NCBI GenBank assembly: GCA_011317545.1 | Contig: WUJK01000009.1 | Location: 62,001 to 126,000, forward strand | DNA: 64,000 bases | Direction: 5' to 3' | From: Coniella vitis | Taxonomy: Eukaryota; Ascomycota; Sordariomycetes; Diaporthales; Schizoparmaceae | In this document: piece after piece, positions 56,139 through 64,000 of the stretch | How the letters are laid out: the number at the start of each line of letters is the position of its first letter | Position numbering within the stretch: position 1 is the stretch's first letter | Program-made: the position numbers and the translations under genes | Notes under the pieces: model-generated | The model's input: only the letters and a program-made list of their open reading frames with translations | Databases searched by the model: none | Told to the model about the DNA's origin: nothing

Positions 56139-57409
56139 TTACTGTGTTGTCGCCGTCACGCCCTCTGGCACCGATAGCGCCAGGAGATAGAGGCCCGAGG
56201 TCCGGGGCGAGACGCCTCTGGATGCCTGGAAGTAGAATGGCAGGTAATAGCCCAGGACGTTGAAGGCCATGACGGTGCACAGTGCCGAGGTGCATCCTAG
56301 ACCTACGGTCCGCTGCATGAGAATGCGGATGGGCACAAGGGCGCTGCGTGGTGAGGTTAGTGCATGGCGGAAGCCAACGCTGACATATTATAGCATGGGT
56401 GTCTGGAAACGTGACTTGCGCGTCCTTCTGGTGCACTTGTCTCGCCAAGAACAGAGCCAACATCAAAAGAAAGCCAAGTAGGCATCCCCAGACCCTCGAG
56501 TCTGTCCATGAATAGTGTGAACTGCCCCACTGTAACGCGAGAACGAGGCAGGTGGCCGAGCCAAGTATGAGACTGGTGGCGATCGGGTCAAGTGTAGAGA
56601 GTCTTGCGTTGAGCGGGGCCTTGGTGGACTCTCTCTCTGGTTCCTTGAAGCTCGCATACATGAGAACCAGAGACGCTGCACTGATAGCTGTGTAAAAGGG
56701 TGGATTGGGGGGTCAGCCGAAGCGACTCAGCACCGGCTGCAACGTATCACTCACGAAGATTGAGCCAAAAACAGAACCGCCACGATAGCGAACTCTCTGA
56801 AAGAATGCCCCCTAGGACAGGCCCAACGGTGGAGGCGGCCATGAATACCGTCGATCTAGATGCTATGAACAGGGGCATTTTCTGCTTCGAGACAATGTGG
56901 CCGCACATGAGCAAGCTTCCTGCAAACAGTCCTGCGGAAGCACAGCCTTGGATCGCACGGCCGAGAATCAAAATTGCCGAACTGGGTGCTGTGGCGCAGA
57001 TCACGGATCGTATGGGTTCTTGGAGCGAGATAGCTGCTGCTGAGAACAAGCCATAGACTTGCCGACGGCGAACAGTAGGATGTCGGCGCAAAACACATCT
57101 CGGACAGGAAAAGATACATATAATTGTCCGTATGTTGGCTGTATAGCTAGCTTCGTCAGGGAGTAGGCGGCCTCGTACCACGCAGTATCTCCGAGACTGT
57201 CGAATTCGGTTGTAATTCGGGGAATCGCAGTAGCTTTTCAAGTTCAGGTTGAGGTCTGCCAAGTTGACGAGAGTCAAGAATAGGGGTTATGGCGCCATAC
57301 CTAGAATATTGCCATCCAAACCGATGAAAAAGACTGCCCACATCAAAGCGATTGTTACCAGTATCACTCTCCAGGTTGGCAGAGGTAGTTCGTCCTTCTC
57401 AGATACCAT
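56139..57409 (-). pseudogene. truncated MFS drug-transporter-like gene
   Basis: Resembles the 14-helix DHA2 group. Exons: 57409-57301 (first helix, VILVTIALMWAVFFIGLDG), 57233 onward (ATAIPRITTEFDSLGDTAWY), a part ending 56755 (ICATAPSSAILILGRAIQG, GPVLGGILSESSLSWRFCFWLNL), 56687 onward (PISAASLVLMY) and about 56343-56139. Three defects: no good GT-AG intron joins the second and third parts in phase (a 44-base GC-AG intron is possible); the fourth-to-fifth join needs a weak GTTTCC donor; and a TAA at 56141-56139 stops translation after about helix 9. Only 250 bases separate that stop from the next gene start and they encode no further helices, so the C-terminal third is absent. Probably non-functional. 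Confidence 0.7.
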
Positions 57410-58700
57410 GACGACCGGTTGATTTGGGAGTGTAGCAATGTCCTTGGGCTCTTCTGCATTGCCCAAGGTTGCATCTCGTTCTTTGGATGATTCACTATCA
57501 TGGAATCGATCTTATCATCGTGTGTGCCTTGCATATCTGAAAGGGAGAACTTGAGGCGGTAGCATAGAAAACTTCTTACAGGTAAGGATATTGTGTGACA
57601 CTAGACGGCGAGAATTTAATTGGAGATGGAAAATTCGGGCTTCTATCAAGTAGAAATATGCTCTACAAAGACTCCAAACCGACCTTTATAAAACCAGCAG
57701 GTCAACCGTTGGAAACCACATTATATAATTGATTGGTTGAGCTGTAGAACCGAACATCGACTTAAGCCAAATAGAATGGCTTACGGCCCGTGGAACCCGG
57801 AGTAAGGAAGCAAGCATGACCAAATAGATGCGGCATGACTGGTTAGTTGAAGGCTGTTAGACAGTTGGCCGTGGGATTGGACAGTTGTTTTGAAAAGTAT
57901 ACTACAAATATTGCAGACGGCCCGTTCAGTTGATCAATACTCAAGTTTTGATAAACATTAAACTGACAATCAATAGGTTCTGTGCCTTTGAATTAACTGA
58001 AGGCTGATACTGAACTCCTTGAATGGACAGTATTTCCTGCATGTTGGTGAGATAGGAGTTGTGTATACTCCCAGTCTGTGCATGCGGGATCCAGGATGTA
58101 GAATGGTCACTCAGGGAAGATTGTATCGCTTCGGCATCTTTAAGAGGCTATGGTAGATACGAGTTCGATACCAGGAGTAACTAGAAGTCGCGGTCATCAA
58201 CTCAGACCGGCTAAAGATTATTCTGAGAATAATCATGCAACTTTTGTATTTGATCATGTTCTTGCAAAAGAACTGAAACAACTGATGCAGATATTCTTGC
58301 ATAGAGGTCTTATTTTCATTGCGCTTTTCTGGTACTGGCTCAAAGGGAAGATACTCCTGCTTCTCTTCCCCTAGAATGACCCTGTTTGATATCAAATGCT
58401 TATTCACTTATCGACACTTGCGAATTGCTTGACACTATTATGCAGTACTTCATGAATTGTTAAATTCCGTTAAGCATAAAATGAGCAGAAAGTGAATGCC
58501 GTAAGCCGACTGATACTCTAGATAGTGTAAATGAGGCCGCATCGCAAAAGGTTCAGTACAGCAGAAGTCCAAAGCCACCTAAATAATCAGTCCGAAGTAT
58601 CGTTTCCCTTTTGCGCTCTTCCTATCATCCAATACAAATATGTGAGAAGAAGCTCAGAATCAACCCTTCATGCGCCAAGTAATGCCCACGCATCACGCCT
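57410..58700. other. AT-rich gene-free region
   Basis: About 1.3 kb, AT-rich, next to the damaged transporter. Only short Lys/Ile/Ser-rich frames. Possibly further decayed sequence, but nothing can be aligned by eye. Confidence 0.45.
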
Positions 58701-59400
58701 CTATGCCGAGAGGGTGATGTTGGCACTATAGAAGCTGTAATCCATCTCCCCAGATGCCTGAAAGTTTGATGAAATATCAGCGAAATGCCACGAAATTTTG
58801 ACTTTTAACTACGTCTCAACGGAGCCAGTCGACTCTCGTTGCTCGTGAAACAGTGTCAGTTCAAACTGAGGTTACTTACGCCCACCAGATGAGGCACAGC
58901 CGCCTTCAAGAGGTAGTCCCCAGCCTCGAAAACTCCTGTAGGAATGGTGACACTCTCGGCAAAGGTATAAGGATACTCAGCGCCCTCGGAGCCAGTCAGG
59001 GTTACATAACCGATTTGCGTGCCAATGCAAGTCGAGCAGTCGTCGGCAGGTACAGCAAGGCCCTGATTCGCGTCAGTGATTTTCAACATTGACTTGCTTG
59101 ACTTTACTCTTCTCTTTTTTTTTAAAAAAAAAAAAAAAGAAGAAGAAAAAAGAAAGACAAGCAGTTGAGGCCGATTATGGAAGGGAGCACAAATAAAAAA
59201 AAAAACACAAGGAATGCGTATAAACATACCCAAACAATCGAGTAGTCGTCCCAGTTCTCCACGTAGATGGCCGTCGACAAGGTGGCGTTGAAGGGAGTGC
59301 CGGCCGTGGCAGTCGCCGGTGCGGTGAAGCCAGTGATGTATGCGCTCGCCAAAGGCAGAGCAGCCATGGCGGAGGCAACGAGGCTAGGGAAGGACACCAT
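58701..59400 (-). CDS. Nis1-like secreted effector (necrosis-inducing secreted protein 1 family)
   Basis: Small secreted protein family first known from plant-pathogenic fungi, reported to induce cell death and to suppress plant pattern-triggered immunity. Three exons, 59400-59230, 59062-58880 and 58757-58701 (donors GTATGT and GTAAGT, acceptors ATCAG and TTCAG), all phase 0, give 136 residues. Residues 1-20 are a signal peptide. The mature part has the family landmarks NWDDYSIVW at the end of exon 1, GTQIGYVTL and YPYTF in exon 2, and an NIT motif in the last exon. A Cys pair (DDCSTC) lies early in exon 2. Presence alone does not show pathogenicity; relatives also occur in saprotrophs and endophytes. 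Confidence 0.85.
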
Positions 59401-60382
59401 CTTATGAAAGATTGAGTATGTTATGAACGTGAAGAGCGTATGAGCGAGTGTTGTTGTAGCGAGCAGGAAAAGTCACCAGTTGAGAGCGCCGAGGAATATC
59501 AAAGGATATTTTGGACACATCGACAGAGACATGCCAGAGTTGCTAAACCTGTTATATACAGGCAGATTCGGGATTTACTTTGTCTTATGTGATATCCATG
59601 GATTGCATGGAGTGCTGAATCGGGCATTGCCATGCATTTGCGTGGACCCAAGGTCATCAATGCACCGCGACACCCCGTCCAACTTGATTGCTATGTCACA
59701 ATTAGCTCCTCAGGGGCTCTGCTCTTGACCGGTCTTCTTTGCTTGCTTGATCGTAGCCTCTTGCCAGAGGTTCAGGTTGATGCGCCCCGCTGAACGTGTA
59801 AGCACGAGGTCCTAACGGCTCAAGTCTGACATCAGGGGGCAGTGATCCTCGCTCCTCGTATTTCGCTGCAGGCTTCTGGAAAACGCTGCCGAGCGAACCG
59901 AGATCCGCGCAGATACCAGCACCCGTTTGTTAATTAACTCTATCGTTAGGCTTCTCCGGACTGTCGGTGTACAGCACTGCTGGTCAACGGCTCCTGAGCT
60001 CCTTACATGGCGTCTAGTGGGCATTTTGCTTTTTGTCCCTTCACGATCGATTCAGGGACAGATAGGGTGTTTCCAAATGCCGGCCTTGACGAATCGGAAA
60101 TATAGACTGGGAGTGGCAAGCTTTTCTCGCTATGAACAATATAAAATCCTATATTACGGATAATTCGGGCAAATAAACGGTATAAGACATAAGAAAGAGG
60201 CTACAAATGTCCAATTTCATGCAAGAAAGTATCTGCTGGTTTCCCAAAAGCTCAAAGCTCATACTCTATCTATCTGCAAATACTACATACTCACAACCCA
60301 CACGTTCAAAGTCAAAGCATGGCGCAGGCTCACCACCATCCTGCTTAGTCGAAGAACAAACAGCTCTAGTCGAGATTGACAT
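59401..60382. other. intergenic between Nis1-like and GH16 genes
   Basis: About 980 bases: promoter of the Nis1-like gene and 3' end of the glucanase, both on the minus strand. Nothing else recognised. Confidence 0.5.
59552..59558 (-). promoter_or_regulatory. TATA box of the Nis1-like gene
   Basis: Minus-strand TATATAA about 155 bases upstream of the start codon, similar in position to the TATA box of the G1 peptidase gene. Assigned by position only. Confidence 0.45.
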
Positions 60383-61404
60383 TTAGGTAGAAACATATTG
60401 GCCGACATAAGCAATCTCCATCATTGACCCGTATCCATCGATTGTGGCAGAGTTGGGATATCCGGGCTGTGTATTTCCCAGTGCTTGTTAGTTCTGACAA
60501 CATGGTAGTCGGTGGCATGAAGCATTGTCCCAAAATAGATGAACGAGAAGGCGCAGAAAAAGAAAACAAAAAAGGGGGACGAGGAGCAAACCGGGAAAAA
60601 GCAGGATTTGAAAAAGGTCAGACTCACCCAACTCCCGCCAACGGCGACGTTCAAAATAAAGTAAAGAGGCGAATGGCACAACGCAGCCCACGTATCCTGC
60701 GTCAACTGGCTGCCCGTGATAGTCTGGAATACGACGCCGTCCAGCGACCACTTGATTGTCTCGGTCTGCCAGTTATTCGACGTGCGGTCCCACTCAACCC
60801 GCCACACATGCCAACTCTGGTCTGGAATCCCTATGCGGCCTTGAATCCCCGTCGGTTCATTGCACAGCCCCCCCGGGTACGTTCCACAGTGCGCCGTGCC
60901 ATATCCCGTCAGCTGGCCATCAATGGTCTCCATGGCGTCAATCTCACCACACGCAGGCCAGCTGCCGCCGCTGTGGCGCAGCGAGTCGCCCAGCATCCAA
61001 AACGCCGGCCAGATGCCCTGCTTGTTGGCGATGGCGTTGGTGCCGAAGCGGATCTCGGCTTCGGCGCGCGTGACTTTGCCAGCGGTCGGGGTGAATGTGT
61101 ACTTGGACTCGATGCGGCCCGAAGTCCAGCCGTAGGTTGTCGAGGCATCACGCCAGGGCACGAGCTGGAGCGTTGCGCCGCCGGAGCATTGTACGTTGGC
61201 CGATGAGGAGGTATATTCTTCCCATTCGGCGTTGACGCTCAGGTAGCCGGTGATGATGTTCCAGTTGTTTGTGTTGGGGCTTACGCCGGCAGCATAGGGG
61301 AAGTCATCGCCCCAGATATAGTTGAAGCCTGCGTAAGAGGGCGGCGCCCACCCGGCGATGAGAGTGGGAAGGGACAGGAGGAAAAGAGGTGAAAGCCGAG
61401 CCAT
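60383..61404 (-). CDS. secreted GH16 glycoside hydrolase (beta-1,3(4)-glucanase-like)
   Basis: Cleaves beta-1,3- or mixed-linkage glucans in walls, either the fungus's own or plant material. Exons 61404-60628 and 60466-60383 (donor GTGAGT, acceptor ACACAG, phase 0) give 286 residues. Residues 1-18 form a signal peptide (LSPLFLLSLPTLIAG). TSGRIESKYTFTPTAGKVTRAE leads to IWPAFWMLGD. The catalytic motif GEIDAMET at 153-160 has Glu154, Asp156 and Glu159 in the ExDxxE arrangement. WHVWRVEWDRT, FILNVAVGGSW and, after the intron, PGYPNSATIDGYGSMMEIAYV complete the jelly roll. All catalytic residues are present. Exact substrate is not predictable from this. Confidence 0.93.
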
Positions 61405-63691
61405 CAGAATGGACGGAGTGCGATATTTGTTGTAAAAGAATAGCTAGACGAACTTGTTCGTACTTCCAGTATCTATCAGTCATGAAAGAGACCAAAAACG
61501 GCGACACGATCGACCAAACATTATTGGAATCACTTGACAACGGGCATCGATATCTTCATATACCTCCACATCTTGGCCGCTGTCGTTGAGCAAGTGGCTT
61601 TTGTTTTGACGACATTGTCTTGTCTAACCTTCACAAGAATGATCGATATCACCAGATTCATATCATTTCAGGCGCTCTGAGACCTCCATCAACGCAATGA
61701 CCAGACTCAGCATTATTTAGAGCCCAAGCCAGATCATGCAGGCCTGACATTTGGGTATGGTAAACCGCCATGCTCCTATCTTGACAAACATATGATTTGA
61801 ATGCCTCTGCAAGTTCTAACGTTACTAGCCGGCGTCTTTAGTTCTGGTGGTTCAGAGCCATGTCACGCCTTCTTGTCGAGGTGACTGCGCGGGAGGATCA
61901 TGTTATAAAAAGATGAAGAAGACCACAGCGTGTGACTTGGGACAGCAAGAAACCACCGCAAGAGTTCCAAACGAAAGCAGAGCATTTTTTCGACAAAAGT
62001 AAGTTTCATTCGAGTGAGATCCTATCCGGGTTATAGAAGCCATTGTGATTTCGTCATGAAAGCGAGTAAAGTCACCCACGCGATATCATGATCCTATGAG
62101 AAAGATCTGGGTCAGACGATCGCCGTGATTGACAGTAAAAAAATCAACCAATCGGATGATGGGAAGAAAAGGATAAATGACAGCCAAGGACTATGAACAG
62201 AACAGATCAATGTACAGCGTCACGCAGCCTTGTTCTCCTTTACTTCTCCTTCCTGTGTTTGGCATATGAGGACAAGCATTAAGCATGAGATGATTTTCTA
62301 ACAGGAACTTCCTCAAAACATCACACAGTCAGACTCAAGTTCGATCATCTCGCAACAATTAAAACCGAGTAGTCCTATCAAACACAAGATAATTCACAAA
62401 AGAAAGATATAGAAAAAGAAAAAAGTAAGGAAGGAAGAAAACAAGCCACACGCCCCTCCACAGAACAAAACAATCCACGTGAACCAACCTAAACGCCCGT
62501 CACCGAATCCTTCAAGCCTTCAGAGCGGTATGTTTCGATATTCCAAGGCGCTATACCAAAGCAACTCATTATTTGTACAAAGTCGACCTGAAATGACCAA
62601 GGCACAGACTGAACAGGGGGGCACACACACACACTCTCTCTCTCCAACACCCCCCTCCTCTTCCCATAGTTCATAACCCATCAACCAATGGCCCCGTTCT
62701 TCAATACTATGATCCCTGGTCAGGTGCATATATGAGCTGCGAATAGCACTGCTTCTTGGGCTATTGCAAGCTAAACAGTCTTGTCATGGAAGCTTGGCGT
62801 TCTTGTCCCTGCAGCAGCCAAAATGGGCAAATGACATTCCCACAGACACAGACAAATGGCATCAAGTCGGTCTACGGCCTCTAAAGTACATACATAACGT
62901 GTATCGGAGACAGTTTCCTCGAGTAGTGTGATATAGCTTTGATGAAAAAGAACTTCACCATCGCGTCTTACAGAATGGCAAACTTGGCGTATTAGGTGTC
63001 ATGAAGAAAATTCAATATAAAATGTTAGAGTTGTTTAATCGACTTGGTCGAATGAGACGAGACCCTTTATACAGCCTATAGAATTCAAAGCAGAAGCGAG
63101 GATGAAAATAATGAGTGGGTAGGGTGACAGTGGTTGCTGATTAGGAATGCTTACAATTCGATCACGTTTGCACAGCGCGATGCACGCCAAGATGGGGTGT
63201 GATATTAAACCTGACGAACTGGCTTCTATACTAATCCTTTGTTCTTCGGCAAATAAAACCATACTGGCAATCCCAAGTGCTCCTTTAATCTTATCACTTG
63301 TGACTTGATCTTTAGTTATTCAACATTAGTTTATACAAGTATAAGGGGTATCTGCTGCCCGCTTCCGGTCCGAACCCCCAATTATATACACCAAAACTGA
63401 CAATAGTAAGTAGTAGCAGTACCTAGCCTAGGTTTTTAGCATATACTGTGTATATGGCATATCTTATTAACAGCCGACAATATCTTCCTGAAGGTAGCAG
63501 CGAAGCCTCGATCCAAGAAATTGCGGGCCCTTTCTCCTTCCTTCTGTTAAACCAAATATAGAGATCGTGGTAATGATGATGGTGATGGTAATTATGATGG
63601 AAGCTTATTGGCATGAAATTTTGCTTCAATGCTTGGTCAACTTTTCCTCTTTTCACAGCCTTTTCCCCCCTTCTTTTCTGGTTAAGGGATA
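61405..63691. other. 2.3 kb intergenic region
   Basis: No gene recognised. It contains A-rich tracts near 62400-62440, a short CA/CT run near 62625-62645 and T-rich stretches. The 3' end of the hydrolase gene lies at the right edge. Confidence 0.5.
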
Positions 63692-64000
63692 TCATCGCGT
63701 GTCAGCCCTTTTGTTCTGCCCCGTTGCTTTATTCCAGTCCTCCCACTCTTTGCTAATCTCCATCAGCACCGTCCCCATGACCATCGCGCTGGCCATGAGC
63801 CCGTGTCCTTCGCCCTCGAGCACACGCACCTCGCATCGCCGCATCATCTTACCCAACCACTTGACATTTTCCACAGGCACTCGCGTGTCCCTGCTGCCAT
63901 GGTGGATAATGACGGGGCGTGTGATGTCGACGTAACGGAAACCAATCGTATGCCGCCGCTCCAGGCACACGAGCAGGTCCACCGCCGGATTCGCGCCAGT
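63692..64000 (-). CDS. alpha/beta hydrolase, C-terminal part only (5' end beyond window)
   Basis: The last 102 residues of a larger protein. ITRPVIIHHGSRDTRVPVENVKWLGK is the strand carrying the catalytic Asp (HGSRDTRVP). VRVLEGEGHGLMAS carries the catalytic His (EGEGHG). Residues before (TGANPAVDLLVCLERRHTIGF) run off the right edge, so Ser nucleophile and substrate class cannot be judged. Tail EISKEWEDW is common at the end of fungal members. Confidence 0.75.
   Translation of the reverse strand, partial: TGANPAVDLLVCLERRHTIGFRYVDITRPVIIHHGSRDTRVPVENVKWLGKMMRRCEVRVLEGEGHGLMASAMVMGTVLMEISKEWEDWNKATGQNKRADTR

Noticed and set aside
1..64000. CRISPR arrays, viral or transposon coding sequences
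   Set aside because: No regularly spaced repeats, and no integrase, reverse transcriptase, transposase or viral protein motif was seen on either strand.

Overview
The window reads as nuclear DNA of a filamentous ascomycete (Pezizomycotina, probably Sordariomycetes; I cannot name the species). Genes are on both strands, separated by 0.3-6 kb, and carry short introns with GTAAGT/GTATGT-type donors. The content is typical of such fungi: a G1 (eqolisin) peptidase, a Leptosphaeria-type rhodopsin, a Nis1-like secreted effector, a DUF7703-type membrane protein, a Bir1 survivin homologue and an initiator tRNA-Met. Exon structures were worked out by hand from reading frames, splice consensus and family motifs. 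No transcript evidence was available.

Layout. 0-14 kb is a housekeeping block: FAD synthase (cut by the left edge), the DEAD-box ribosome-biogenesis helicase Dbp4, a CoA-binding-domain protein, a Cdc4/Mlc1-like myosin light chain, an M3 metallopeptidase (MepB/Prd1 type) and Bir1. An AT-rich gene-free island (14.2-16.1 kb) follows, then the secreted G1 peptidase, about 3.9 kb without a recognisable gene, a family III CoA-transferase, a PHD-finger protein and two multi-spanning membrane proteins. 31-36 kb holds a 10-exon amidase-fold gene that has lost all three catalytic residues, facing an intact asparagine-synthetase-domain protein (ASNSD1 type), then tRNA-iMet. 37-45 kb has an atypical extended SDR, a retinal-binding rhodopsin with proton-pump residues, mitochondrial dihydroorotate dehydrogenase and an Mpv17/Sym1-type protein.

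45-55 kb is sparse and rich in microsatellites. Its only clear gene encodes a CloQ/NphB-type (ABBA-fold) aromatic prenyltransferase with no biosynthetic partner nearby. 55-57.4 kb carries two damaged genes, a GNAT acetyltransferase with a homopolymer frameshift and an MFS transporter lacking its C-terminal half. The right end has two secreted-protein genes (Nis1-like effector, GH16 glucanase) and the C-terminal end of an alpha/beta hydrolase.

Most worth a second look: the triad-less pseudo-amidase (31.2-33.9 kb), the lone prenyltransferase (47.9-48.8 kb), and a 9-base dyad TACATAGTA/TACTATGTA that I count 16 times, always between genes, where about 0.5 would be expected by chance.
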